A stretch of 64,000 nucleotides of DNA from Mesorhizobium sp. B2-4-3. GTDB lineage: Bacteria; Pseudomonadota; Alphaproteobacteria; Rhizobiales; Rhizobiaceae. A model generated the notes under the pieces. The model was not told the DNA's origin. It searched no databases and saw nothing but the letters and a program-made list of their open reading frames with translations. Location of the stretch: contig NZ_VFVL01000015.1 in NCBI RefSeq assembly GCF_006442815.1, positions 1 to 64,000 of the forward strand, in the 5' to 3' direction. Below, piece after piece: positions 1-11,010 of this stretch. Every line of letters starts with the position of its first letter. Position 1 is the stretch's first letter. A program made the position numbers and the translations under genes.

Positions 1-81
1 CCCTATGACTGCCTCAATCCCGGCCTGATGGACTATATGGCCACCTGGACCGCCAAGAAGTCGGGCGCCCTGGCGGCCTGA
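1..81 (+). CDS. C-terminal end of an unidentified gene
   Basis: An open frame enters from the left edge and ends at the TGA at 79-81, leaving 26 residues that begin PYDCLNPGLMDYM and end in an Ala-rich tail. It is read in the same direction as the next gene, whose TTG start lies 67 bases downstream. The fragment is too short to assign a family. It is called coding because the frame is open with GC-rich third positions and stops just before the next gene's leader. Confidence 0.5.
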   Translation, partial: PYDCLNPGLMDYMATWTAKKSGALAA

Positions 82-147
82 CAATTGCGAAATTTCATGC
101 GAAGGGGGCCGGCCTATGTCGGCCCTTTCGTACATTTGGAGATAAGG

Positions 148-615
148 TTGCCTGCCCCCATCATTTACGTCGACGCGGATGCCTGTCCGGTCAAGGCCGA
201 GGTCGAGAAAGTCGCGGAGCGTCATGGCGTCGTCGTCACTTATGTGTCCAATGGCGGCCTGCGGCCGTCGCGCGATCCGATGATCCGCAACGTCGTCGTC
301 TCCAAGGGCGCGGATGCGGCGGACGACTGGATCGCCGAGAACGCCAGGGCCAACGATGTCGTGATAACGGCCGACATTCCGCTTGCCGCGCGCACGGTGG
401 CGCTACGCGCCCATGTGCTAGGCCCCACCGGCCGCCCCTTCACCCCGGAAACCATCGGCATGGCAGTGGCGATGCGCGACCTCAAGCAGCATCTGCGCGA
501 AACCGGCGAGAGCCGGGGCTTCAACGCCTCCTTCACCCAGAAGGACCGCTCGCAGTTTCTCGGCGAGCTCGACCGCATCTTGCGGCGGGCTTTGAAATCC
601 GTCACACCGGACTGA
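148..615 (+). CDS. YaiI/YqxD (DUF188) family protein
   Basis: 155 residues, matching the usual length of about 150 for this PIN-like family, whose biochemical role is unsettled. The N-terminal signature DADACPVK is at residues 9-16. The frame is open back to an ATG at 85, but that would add 21 residues the family lacks. The TTG at 148 has a GGAG at 138-141 with 6 bases of spacing and puts the signature where it usually is, so I chose it. The family assignment is secure; any nuclease role is only inferred from the fold. Confidence 0.88.
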   Translation: MPAPIIYVDADACPVKAEVEKVAERHGVVVTYVSNGGLRPSRDPMIRNVVVSKGADAADDWIAENARANDVVITADIPLAARTVALRAHVLGPTGRPFTPETIGMAVAMRDLKQHLRETGESRGFNASFTQKDRSQFLGELDRILRRALKSVTPD

Positions 616-641
616 TCCAACGTCTTCAGGGGCCTCGGGCC

Positions 642-1313
642 ATGGGTGAGGATCTCAAGACGCCGATGCATCGGCACATGCAGTTCGCCCTGGCCGCGGC
701 CATCGGCATCGTCGCGCTGCTGCTTGCCTTGTTGCTGCGCGCGCCGCTGCCCTACTCGATCGGCGCCAATGTGTTCTTCGTCAGCTATATCGCCCTGGTG
801 CTGGCCTTGATGCCGAGCCTTACCGGCCGCTATCTCAGCAAGAACGCACGCGCGACCGACCTGCCGGTACTGCTGATCTTTGCCGTCACGCTCTTTGTCG
901 TCGGCGCCGCCATCGTCTCGCTGTTCCTGCTCATCAACCAGAAGGATGCCGCGCATCCCCTGCAGCTCGCCTTCGCTATGCTGTCGATCCCGCTCGGCTG
1001 GTTCGCCATCCACGCCATGGCGTCGCTGCACTATGCGCATGTCTATTGGAAGGATGGCGACGAGATCGACGAGAAAACCCAGAAGAAGATGCCGGTCGGC
1101 GGCCTCGATTTTCCGGGCGGCAAAAGACCGGAAGGCTGGGACTTCCTCTATTTCGCGACGGTCATCGGCATGACGGCGCAGACTGCGGACACGGCCGTCA
1201 CCACCTCGCAGATGCGGCTGGTCGTGCTCGTCCATTCGGTCCTGACCTTTTTCTTCAACACGGTGATCGTTGCCGCGGCGGTCAATCTCGCGGTCAGCCT
1301 GGGCGCTCCGTAA
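642..1313 (+). CDS. DUF1345 family membrane protein
   Basis: 223 residues with four to five hydrophobic segments (roughly residues 13-33, 38-58, 75-97, 104-125 and 195-220) and the DUF1345 signatures HYAHVYW and GWDFLYF. Family members are inner-membrane proteins of unknown function. It follows the YaiI-family gene by 26 bases on the same strand and may be co-transcribed. Nothing in the sequence suggests a substrate. Confidence 0.85.
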   Translation: MGEDLKTPMHRHMQFALAAAIGIVALLLALLLRAPLPYSIGANVFFVSYIALVLALMPSLTGRYLSKNARATDLPVLLIFAVTLFVVGAAIVSLFLLINQKDAAHPLQLAFAMLSIPLGWFAIHAMASLHYAHVYWKDGDEIDEKTQKKMPVGGLDFPGGKRPEGWDFLYFATVIGMTAQTADTAVTTSQMRLVVLVHSVLTFFFNTVIVAAAVNLAVSLGAP

Positions 1314-1411
1314 TAAATCCGTGATCGCATGAAACATTGCCTTGTGCGGCGACGTATTGAGGGGGAGACAATGACCTGAGAAGCCGCCCGCACAGGGCGG
1401 CCGGAGGCAAG

Positions 1412-2284
1412 ATGGACACTGTTGCCAACAGCCAATCCACCCCCAAGGCGGACGGCAAGGACACGACCCTCATCTACCGACAGTCGCGCTGGACGCGGTT
1501 GACCCACTGGATTTGGGCTTTTTCGCTGTTCTTCATGCTGCTTTCGGGCCTGCAGATCTTCAACGCGCGGCCGCAGCTCTATGTCGGCAAGCAGTCCGGC
1601 TTCGAGTTCAACAACACCATCCTCCAGATCGGCGCCGAAAACACCGCGAACGGTCCGCGCGGCTTCACCGAAATCTTCGGCCATCGCTTCGACACCACCG
1701 GCATGCTTGGCTGGTCCGGGCCGCCGGGACAGGAGACGCCGCGCGCCTTTCCGGCCTGGGCGACGATCCCCTCCTATTATGATCTCGGCACCGCCCGCGT
1801 CGTGCATTTCTTCTTCGCCTGGATCCTGTCCACGACGCTGCTCGTTTGGCTGATCGCCAGCCTGATCAACGGCCATATCCGCCGCGATCTCGCCCCTCGC
1901 GTGTCTGACCTGCGCAAGCTGCCGCGCGACATCGTCGATCATGCGAAGCTGAGGTTCCATCACACGCGCGAATACAACACGCTGCAGAAAATGGCCTATG
2001 GCGGCGTGCTCTTCGTGCTTTTGCCACTAATGATCGTCACCGGCCTCGCCATGTCGCCGAGCATGAATTCGGTGTTGCCCTGGCTGAATGAGATACTCGG
2101 CGGCAGGCAGACGGCGCGCACCATCCATTTCACCGTCATGGTGCTGCTCGTCCTCTTCTTCCTTATCCACATCCTGATGATCCTGGCCGCAGGCCCGATC
2201 AACGAGCTGCGCTCGATCATCACCGGCTGGTACCGCACCGACCCGCCTGCGAAGCACGCTGAGCCGACCGAGAGGAGCGCCTGA
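1412..2284 (+). CDS. Cytochrome b/b6-type membrane subunit
   Basis: 290 residues with four or five transmembrane segments and membrane histidines typical of di-haem cytochrome b subunits: H32 in RLTHWIW, a His in VVHFFFAW, a His in RTIHFTV and a His in LIHILMI. It should pass electrons between the quinone pool and a periplasmic partner. The following gene, one base downstream, encodes an exported molybdoenzyme, so the two probably form one complex. A 7-bp hairpin (1383-1389 with 1395-1401) sits just before the GGAGG ribosome-binding site at 1403-1407. The electron donor or acceptor is not known from sequence. Confidence 0.87.
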   Translation: MDTVANSQSTPKADGKDTTLIYRQSRWTRLTHWIWAFSLFFMLLSGLQIFNARPQLYVGKQSGFEFNNTILQIGAENTANGPRGFTEIFGHRFDTTGMLGWSGPPGQETPRAFPAWATIPSYYDLGTARVVHFFFAWILSTTLLVWLIASLINGHIRRDLAPRVSDLRKLPRDIVDHAKLRFHHTREYNTLQKMAYGGVLFVLLPLMIVTGLAMSPSMNSVLPWLNEILGGRQTARTIHFTVMVLLVLFFLIHILMILAAGPINELRSIITGWYRTDPPAKHAEPTERSA

Positions 2285-2285
2285 C

Positions 2286-3077
2286 ATGGCAAAATTCCAG
2301 ATCAGCCGCCGCAACTTCCTCACTTCCGCCAGCCTCGGCTTGTCCGGCATCGCGCTGTCGGGTTGCGATGTGTTCGACAGTGGTCTCGGCATCGGCGGCG
2401 GCCTGCGCAGCTTCCTCGAAAACGCCAACGGCCTGACCTGGCGCGCGCAGCGCCTGCTTGCCGGCCGTGACGCGCTGGCGCCGGAATTCACCGAGGCCGA
2501 TATCCGCCAGCCGCAGCGGCCAAATGGCGTCACGGCGCCCGATGACGACACCTACAAGGGCCTGCTCTCCAACAATTTCGCCGACTGGCGCCTGGAGGTT
2601 TCAGGCCTCGTAGAGAAGCCGCTTTCGCTGACCCGCGAGCAGCTTCAGAACATGCCGAGCCGCACCCAGATCACCCGCCACGACTGCGTCGAAGGCTGGA
2701 GCTGCATCGCCAAATGGACCGGCACGCCGCTGTCGCTGGTGCTGGACCAGGCAGTGGTCAAGCCGCAGGCCCGCTACGTCATGTTCCACTGCCTCGACAC
2801 GATCGAGCAGAGCCTGTCGGGCGACATCAAATACTACGGCACCATCGACCTGATCGACGCCCGCCACCAGCAGACGATTCTGGCCTATGGCCTGAACGGC
2901 AAGCCGCTGCCTGTCGAGAACGGCGCTCCTCTTCGGGTTCGCGTCGAGCGCCAGCTCGGCTACAAGATGCCCAAATACATCTACAAGATCGAGTTGGTCG
3001 ACAGTTTTGCCAATGTCGGCGGCGGCCGCGGCGGCTACTGGGAGGACAATGGCTACGACTGGTACGGCGGGATTTGA
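2286..3077 (+). CDS. Tat-exported molybdopterin-dependent oxidoreductase (sulfite oxidase/MsrP fold)
   Basis: 263 residues. The twin-arginine motif SRRNFL (R8, R9) is followed by a hydrophobic stretch and LSGC with Cys27, so the product may be a Tat-exported lipoprotein. The sulfite-oxidase-fold core carries RHDCVEGWSC at 131-140; Cys134 is the expected molybdenum ligand. It starts one base after the cytochrome b gene and ends in a TGATG overlap with the acetyltransferase gene, so the three are probably one operon. It resembles MsrP-type enzymes, but the partner is a cytochrome b of another family than MsrQ. The substrate (sulfite, methionine sulfoxide or other) cannot be told. Confidence 0.85.
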   Translation: MAKFQISRRNFLTSASLGLSGIALSGCDVFDSGLGIGGGLRSFLENANGLTWRAQRLLAGRDALAPEFTEADIRQPQRPNGVTAPDDDTYKGLLSNNFADWRLEVSGLVEKPLSLTREQLQNMPSRTQITRHDCVEGWSCIAKWTGTPLSLVLDQAVVKPQARYVMFHCLDTIEQSLSGDIKYYGTIDLIDARHQQTILAYGLNGKPLPVENGAPLRVRVERQLGYKMPKYIYKIELVDSFANVGGGRGGYWEDNGYDWYGGI

Positions 3078-3505
3078 TGGTCCCTCGCCTGCAGGCCGAG
3101 CACGATCTTGCGGCAGCCGGGCTCGACGCCATCGAGGAGCGTCTCGACAACGACAACCGGCGGCTGACCGGTCGTGGCGACGACCGTGCCCTCGTCTTTG
3201 CGCTGCGGGATGAGCAAGGGCGCGCCGTCGGGGTCGCGGCCGGCTATTCCTGGGCCGGCATTGCCGAGCTCACGCTGATGTGGGTCGATGAGGCCTATCG
3301 GGGCCTCGGCCACGGCAGGAAGCTGCTCGATGCCTTCGTCGCGGAGGCTGCCGCGCGCGGCTCGCTGCGGATATGGGTTTCGACCCACGACTTCCAGGCG
3401 CCGGGCTTGTACGAAAAGGCCGGCTTCGAGCGCATGGCCGAATTGACCGGGTGGCCCGAAGGCCATTCCAACATCATCCTTTGCAAGACGATGGCTTCCC
3501 GATAG
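3077..3505 (+). CDS. GNAT family N-acetyltransferase
   Basis: 142 residues. The acetyl-CoA loop RGLGHG follows the strand LTLMWVDEAY, and the C-terminal part has the usual LYEKAGFERM. The start ATG at 3077 overlaps the TGA of the molybdoenzyme gene (TGATG), implying translational coupling. The frame is open much further upstream, but that part lies inside the previous gene. The acceptor is unknown, and a functional link to the redox pair is not obvious. Confidence 0.86.
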   Translation: MVPRLQAEHDLAAAGLDAIEERLDNDNRRLTGRGDDRALVFALRDEQGRAVGVAAGYSWAGIAELTLMWVDEAYRGLGHGRKLLDAFVAEAAARGSLRIWVSTHDFQAPGLYEKAGFERMAELTGWPEGHSNIILCKTMASR

Positions 3506-3545
3506 GCAGCGGCCGGACGGGTCTGGTGTTCAGCATGCGACGCAA

Positions 3546-4154
3546 TTATTCGTCCGAATCGTCCGAACTATCGAAAGTGGTCTGACCGGGCTCGGGTGGC
3601 GCGTCCTGCGCGTCCGGATTGTCCACCATGCAGCCGACGCCGTGGCATCCCTGATAGTTGCCGTGGGTATCGAAATTGGGATTGCCGTCTCTGTCGAATT
3701 GCGGCGTCGGGTCGATCCATCGATCGTCGCGGCGCGGCTTCGGCCTCGGATAGTAATTGTCCGAACGGCGGCCGTGCCTGTCATTGTTGTCGAGGATGGC
3801 GCCGACGATGCCGCCGACGATGATGGCCGCCGCCGCATCGCCCGGAGACGGCCTGCGGCCGGAGCCGGCGACCAGGAATTGCGCCGAGCAGCCCTTGTCC
3901 ACCCAGATGCCGCCGCCGTCATAGCCCCAGCTCGTGCCGAACTGGCAACGCGACTTCGACAGTCGGTTGGTCAATTGCACGCCACCGCGCGTGTCCACCC
4001 CGCAATGGGAGTAGCGGTAGTTGGAACTCGAGCAGACCAGGCGCATCGGGCCTGCGGCCTGCGCGGCATCGGGCAGCAGCGACAGTTGCGCTGGATTCCC
4101 CAGGAAGCCGGCCAGCAACACAATCGAACCGGTAACCGCCATCCGCGCCGACAT
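3546..4154 (-). CDS. Secreted DUF3011-type protein
   Basis: 202 residues. A signal peptide of about 33 residues ends near AQAAG. The DUF3011-like region (about 38-95) has the pattern CSS..YRYS.C.VDTRGG, SWGYDGGGIWV and GC.A.F, with four Cys that probably form disulfides. A small Gly/Ala hydrophobic stretch and an acidic, Pro-rich tail ending DSSDDSDE follow. The protein is probably periplasmic or cell-surface with no known activity. It is transcribed away from the solute-binding gene at 4242. Confidence 0.78.
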   Translation of the reverse strand: MSARMAVTGSIVLLAGFLGNPAQLSLLPDAAQAAGPMRLVCSSSNYRYSHCGVDTRGGVQLTNRLSKSRCQFGTSWGYDGGGIWVDKGCSAQFLVAGSGRRPSPGDAAAAIIVGGIVGAILDNNDRHGRRSDNYYPRPKPRRDDRWIDPTPQFDRDGNPNFDTHGNYQGCHGVGCMVDNPDAQDAPPEPGQTTFDSSDDSDE

Positions 4155-4241
4155 CGCAAGTCTCCAATTGGGTTCGCTATCGACAGAATGGCACCTCTGT
4201 GTAAGTCTTACAACCAGACAGGCTGCAGCGAGGATATATTC

Positions 4242-5105
4242 ATGCGCGCTAACAAAATGATCGCGGCGATCATACTTGTTCTCTCTGCATGGCTGGCGTT
4301 ATTGCCGGCTCGCGCGGACGACAGCCTGAAGCGCGTCATCGACCAGAAGACACTGACGGTCGGAGTGGCGCTCAACCCGCCATGGATCCTCAAGAACGCG
4401 GACGGCAAATTCGCGGGCTACGATGTCGACCTGACCAGCGCCCTGGCGTCCGATCTCGGCGTCGACCTGAAGCTGGTCGAGGTGCCGTGGAACGACCTGA
4501 AGGCACGTCTGCTCAAGGGCGACTTCGATCTGATCGCCGCAGGCTATGCCAGCACGCCGGAGCGCGCCCGCGAAGTTGTGTTCTCCAATCCGACCGGCAC
4601 CGCCGACATCCGCGTGGTGGCCTCGATCGCCAGCCTTGGCAAAAGGCCTGGAAGGGTGCTGACGGCGCCCGGATATAAGATCGCCGTGCTGTCCAATTCC
4701 ACGGACGAGGCGGCCGCCAGGGAAGCCTTTCCGAAGGCTAACATCCTGTCCTTCGACAACACCGCCGATGTCTTTGCCGCGATCATCGGCGGCGACGCGC
4801 AGGCGATGGTCGCCACCTCGCCAACGCCGCAGATGGCGGCGAGGCTCTACGATGCCAAATTCAGACTTGTCGGCGGCCCGCTTCTGCGCACGCCGGAAGC
4901 CTTCGCTATGCGCCCCGACGACATCCGCCTCATCCAGTACGTCAACAACTGGATCGGCGCGCGCGCCGCCGACGGCACCATCGCCGGTGTCCGCCGCTAC
5001 TGGTTCGGCGGCTTCAAATGGCTGTCGCGCTTCGATACCTCAGCCAAGCCGGACCAAGCCAAAACGGACCAGGCCAAGCCGGAACAGACCAAACCGAAGC
5101 AGTAA
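4242..5105 (+). CDS. Periplasmic amino-acid-type solute-binding protein
   Basis: 287 residues of the family 3 solute-binding fold: a signal peptide ending ARADD near residue 26, LTVGVALNPPW, FAGYDVDLTSALA and the hinge-strand pattern expected for polar amino acid ABC transporters. The ATG at 4242 has GAGGA at 4230-4234; the open frame upstream of it overlaps the opposite-strand DUF3011 gene and is not used. No permease or ATPase gene is next to it, so it is an orphan. The last 20 residues are a low-complexity Lys/Gln/Pro tail of imperfect DQAK/EQTK repeats. Confidence 0.85.
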   Translation: MRANKMIAAIILVLSAWLALLPARADDSLKRVIDQKTLTVGVALNPPWILKNADGKFAGYDVDLTSALASDLGVDLKLVEVPWNDLKARLLKGDFDLIAAGYASTPERAREVVFSNPTGTADIRVVASIASLGKRPGRVLTAPGYKIAVLSNSTDEAAAREAFPKANILSFDNTADVFAAIIGGDAQAMVATSPTPQMAARLYDAKFRLVGGPLLRTPEAFAMRPDDIRLIQYVNNWIGARAADGTIAGVRRYWFGGFKWLSRFDTSAKPDQAKTDQAKPEQTKPKQ

Positions 5106-5107
5106 GG

Positions 5108-6112
5108 TCAGGCTACTTTCTCAAGCAGCGGCTTCAGCGCCGGATGGATTTCCGGCGAAGCATGCCTGATCAGCGTCAGCAGCGCGCGCTCGTTGTCGCG
5201 CAGCGGCCGCTGGCCGCCGCCGACGCGCTCGGCCAGCCATTCGGCCTCGCTCGCGTCGATCGTCTCGGCGCGGCGGGCAAGCGCTTCGGTGGCCCGGTTC
5301 CGGGCTTCCCATTCCGCCTCGATGTCGCCGGGCGAATGGTAGGCTTCGAGGATCGCGGCGAACCCGCCCGAGACCATCCGGCTGAAGAAACCGCCAAGCG
5401 TCGGGCCTGCCTCGTCGAGGAAGGTCTCGTGGCGCAGCGCCACTTCCCGCGTCGGTGGCTCGTAGCCGGTCGAGCACATGACATAGTTGGCGATCGCCTT
5501 GACGAAGAGGTCGTTCCAGGACGGATCGTTTTCGGCGGCCGCGATCCGGTCGTTGATCCTGAACAGGACCTCCGCCTCGGCCTTGCTGACGGCGATGTTG
5601 CCGTCGCCGCCATAGGCATAGAGGATGCGCCGCAACAGATCGACCTCGGCCTTGGCGACATGGCCGGGAATCAGGCTGCCGCCACGCATCAGCGGCCCCT
5701 TGCCGTCGATCACCGCATGCGCGACCTGTTCCAGCGCATAGGCCGAGAGCTGGCCGGGCGAGGATCTCGCTTCCTCCAGCACATGCACCAGCAGCTCCAG
5801 CTCGGTGCGGCTGTCGACCATGCCGTCGCGCGAGATCGCGCGGACCAGCCAGTCGGCATTCTCTTCGGAGATGTAGCCTTCCGGTTTTTCCTGGTGGACG
5901 ATGTAGTCGGTCACCGCCTCGACGAAGAACGGCGCCCATTCGCCGCATTTGTCGCGCGCCGTCTGGTCGAGCGCGAACAGCGCCTCCGCCTCGCCGCGAC
6001 TCACCACGCCGTCGGCGAAGACCTCGCGCCGCAGCATCGTCACGTCTTCGGCCATGATCTTGTTCTTCGAGGTCAGCCCCGCCACCGGAGCGCTCATGAT
6101 CAATTCGCCCAT
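5108..6112 (-). CDS. Hypothetical protein with an internal duplication
   Basis: 334 residues from the ATG at 6110-6112, which has AGGGA upstream; an earlier in-frame TTG at 6199 and an ATG at 6097 are alternatives. It has no signal peptide and no membrane segment. Two similar helical units are visible: one around ADGVVSRGEAEALFALD then FFVEAVTDYIV, the other around NIAVSKAEAEVLFRIND then LFVKAIANYVM. The ...G.(I/V)S..EAE.LF pattern faintly recalls EF-hand or TerB-like helical repeats. Its stop is two bases from the convergent solute-binding gene. Function unknown. Confidence 0.72.
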   Translation of the reverse strand: MGELIMSAPVAGLTSKNKIMAEDVTMLRREVFADGVVSRGEAEALFALDQTARDKCGEWAPFFVEAVTDYIVHQEKPEGYISEENADWLVRAISRDGMVDSRTELELLVHVLEEARSSPGQLSAYALEQVAHAVIDGKGPLMRGGSLIPGHVAKAEVDLLRRILYAYGGDGNIAVSKAEAEVLFRINDRIAAAENDPSWNDLFVKAIANYVMCSTGYEPPTREVALRHETFLDEAGPTLGGFFSRMVSGGFAAILEAYHSPGDIEAEWEARNRATEALARRAETIDASEAEWLAERVGGGQRPLRDNERALLTLIRHASPEIHPALKPLLEKVA

Positions 6113-6189
6113 TTGCCGTCCCTGCCCGTCGCCCGCTGCCGGCGAACTCAGTGCATTACCCCACCGAGCTTTATCAGCATTGTCTTGAG

Positions 6190-6229
6190 AAACCGGCAAA
6201 CGGCGTGGTTAGCGAAGCCTTGCCGGTTT
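6190..6229. repeat. Inverted repeat, 10-bp perfect arms
   Basis: AAACCGGCAA at 6190-6199 is exactly complementary to TTGCCGGTTT at 6220-6229, with a 20-base spacer. It lies 78 bases upstream of the minus-strand gene starting at 6112. It could be an operator or part of the adjacent repeat; there is no T-run to suggest a terminator. Confidence 0.6.
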
Positions 6230-6238
6230 GGGCGCTTG

Positions 6239-6379
6239 AGATGCGTCGAGATTCAGGTCAGGCCGAGCCGAAAGTGGTGGCTTGCGAGAACCGGAGCGGA
6301 GCGTACTAAAGTACGTGAGCACCGGAAGCGCAGGAAGCCGCTACTTGCAGGCCGGCCTCACCTGAATATCGGCGCATCT
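6239..6379. repeat. Intergenic palindromic repeat, family A copy 1
   Basis: Imperfect palindrome of 141 bases. The outer 26 bases (starting AGATGCG) match the reverse complement of the last 26 at about 23 of 26 positions. Inside is the shared motif ATTCAGGTCAGGCC ... GAGCCGAAAGTGG ... GGCCTCACCTGAAT also found at 12968-13040, plus a central small palindrome CGTACTAAAGTACG. It lies between a minus-strand gene and the glycine riboswitch. Confidence 0.75.
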
Positions 6380-6465
6380 TAAATGTCGCTGGGAGGTGAC
6401 AACGTGTCGCCGACGGGCTATGGATGGCGCGTCGGGGGCTCAGGCGACTGAGTCCTACCTGTTTG

Positions 6466-6643
6466 TGGGAGAGAGCAGCGCAAGCTGTCGCCGAAGGGGA
6501 AATCGCCCGAAATCTCTCAGGCAAAAGAACCGTAGACGGGAAAGACAACTCTGGAAAGTCGGGGCTAGCCCCGCGCCGAAGGTGTAAGCGCTGCCGACAG
6601 AGTTACGGGGCGCGAGTCTCTCAGGCTTCAGACAGAGGGGCAC
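6466..6643 (+). promoter_or_regulatory. Tandem glycine riboswitch (gcvT element)
   Basis: Two consecutive glycine aptamers. The first, about 6466-6540, carries GGGAGAG, CGCCGAAGGGG, ATCTCTCAGGCAAAAG and the closing GTAGACGG. The second, about 6548-6643, carries CTCTGGAAAG, CGCCGAAGG, GTCTCTCAGGCTTCAGACAG and GAGGGGCACG. A few bases link them, as in known cooperative tandem elements. The gcvT start is 48 bases downstream, so glycine should switch on the cleavage operon. The leader before aptamer 1 (6386-6465) contains further small stems. Confidence 0.95.
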
Positions 6644-6691
6644 GAATTAGGCCGCCGCCGGCGGTCGATTGCGTGCGACTCTGGAGAAGAC

Positions 6692-7792
6692 ATGACAGGC
6701 GACGACACCAGACATCTACCCCTTGAGGATTTGCATCAGGTCGCAGGCGCGCGTTTCGGCGCCTTTGCCGGCTGGTCGATGCCGCTTACCTACCCGCCCG
6801 GCGTGATGAAGGAGCATCTTCACTCACGCGACCATGCCGGCCTGTTCGACATCTCGCATATGAAGCTGTTCGAGGTCGCCGGTCCGGGAGCCATCGCATT
6901 GTTGAACCGCGCCTGCCCGCTCGATACCGGCGCGTTGCAAATCTCGCAGTCCAAATACACTTTCTTCCTCAACGAGGCGGCAGGCATCATCGACGACCTG
7001 ATCGTGACGCGCCTGGGCGATGACCGGTTCATGGTGGTGGCCAACGCCGGCAACGCCGTCGAGGACGAGAAGCATCTGCGCGACCTCTCCGCCGATTTCG
7101 ATGCCAAGGTCGAGCCGCTTGACCGCGTGTTCCTGGCGATCCAAGGACCGGACGCCTGGGCAGCCCTTGCGCGGGCCGGCATCGAAACCGGCTCGCTGCT
7201 CTTCATGCACGGGGTCGAGCCCAGGCAAAACTGGTTCATGAGCCGTTCCGGCTACACCGGTGAGGACGGTTTCGAGATCGGCCTGCCGGAGAGGGATGCC
7301 CGCGATCTCGTCGCCAGACTCCTGGAAGACGAGCGCGTGCAGTGGATCGGCCTTGCCGCCCGCGACAGCCTGCGCCTCGAGGCCGGGCTTTGCCTGCACG
7401 GCCAAGACCTGACGCCGGAAATCGACCCGGCAAGCGCGGGATTGATGTGGGCAATTCCCAAGGATATCCGGGCCTCGGGTCATTTCATCGGCGCCGACGC
7501 GCTGCGCTCGATCATCGAGCGCGGGCCGTCGCAGAAGCGCGTCGGCCTGAAGGCTGACGGGCGCCAGCCGGTGCGCGCGGGCGCGGCGTTGATCGATGCC
7601 GACGGCAATCCGGCCGGTCATGTCACTTCGGGCGGCTTCGGCCCCTCAGCGGGCCACCCGGTCGCCATGGGCTATGTCAACACCGCGCTTGCCAAGCCCG
7701 GCACGAAACTCTTCGCCGATGTCCGCGGGGCGAAAATCCCGGTGGACGTCGCGTCCCTGCCCTTCACCACACATCGCTACCGCAAAGGATAA
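6692..7792 (+). CDS. gcvT: Glycine cleavage system T protein (aminomethyltransferase)
   Basis: 366 residues. It transfers the methylene group from the aminomethyl-lipoyl H protein to tetrahydrofolate, releasing ammonia. Family features are visible in order: FGAFAGWSMPLTYPPG near the N terminus, GLFDISHMK, the folate-site region FMSRSGYTGEDGFEI, ARDSLRLEAGLCL, and the C-terminal barrel with VTSGGFGPS. It is first in gcvT-gcvH-gcvP behind the tandem glycine riboswitch. The spacing to gcvH is 6 bases, so the operon is almost certainly one transcript. Confidence 0.96.
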   Translation: MTGDDTRHLPLEDLHQVAGARFGAFAGWSMPLTYPPGVMKEHLHSRDHAGLFDISHMKLFEVAGPGAIALLNRACPLDTGALQISQSKYTFFLNEAAGIIDDLIVTRLGDDRFMVVANAGNAVEDEKHLRDLSADFDAKVEPLDRVFLAIQGPDAWAALARAGIETGSLLFMHGVEPRQNWFMSRSGYTGEDGFEIGLPERDARDLVARLLEDERVQWIGLAARDSLRLEAGLCLHGQDLTPEIDPASAGLMWAIPKDIRASGHFIGADALRSIIERGPSQKRVGLKADGRQPVRAGAALIDADGNPAGHVTSGGFGPSAGHPVAMGYVNTALAKPGTKLFADVRGAKIPVDVASLPFTTHRYRKG

Positions 7793-7798
7793 GACCCA

Positions 7799-8167
7799 AT
7801 GGCAAAGACCTATTTCACCGAAGACCATGAATGGCTGCGCGTAGAGGGTGGCGTCGCCACCGTCGGCATCACCGACTATGCGCAGGAACAGCTCGGCGAT
7901 CTCGTTTTCGTCGAGCTGCCTGAAATCGGCCGCAAGCTTGCCAAGGGCGACACCGCCGTGGTCGTCGAATCCGTCAAGGCGGCATCGGACGTCTACGCGC
8001 CGGTCGACGGCGAGATCACCGAGGCCAACGCCTCGCTGTCGGCCGATCCCTCGCTGGTCAACTCGGCCGCGACCGGCGACGGCTGGCTCTGGAAGATGAA
8101 GCTCGCCAATGAAAACCAGCTCGACAGCCTCATGGATGAAGCCGCCTACAAAGCCCATATCGGCTGA
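7799..8167 (+). CDS. gcvH: Glycine cleavage system H protein
   Basis: 122 residues, normal for the family. The lipoyl-lysine is Lys60 in [13 protein letters not shown], within the conserved hammerhead domain. The protein shuttles the aminomethyl group between GcvP, GcvT and the L protein. It sits 6 bases after gcvT and 17 before gcvP. No gene for the L protein (lipoamide dehydrogenase) is in the window; it is usually shared with other complexes. Confidence 0.96.
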   Translation: MAKTYFTEDHEWLRVEGGVATVGITDYAQEQLGDLVFVELPEIGRKLAKGDTAVVVESVKAASDVYAPVDGEITEANASLSADPSLVNSAATGDGWLWKMKLANENQLDSLMDEAAYKAHIG

Positions 8168-8184
8168 TATCAGGACATAAAGAC

Positions 8185-10995
<2,811 letters not shown>

Positions 10996-11010
10996 CAGCC
11001 CAGGTTTTGC

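Noticed and set aside
240..1337. Long open frame of 365 codons on the minus strand
   Set aside because: It lies opposite the YaiI-like and DUF1345 genes, is rich in Arg/Asp/Gln/His as expected for antisense of GC-rich codons, and matches no family.
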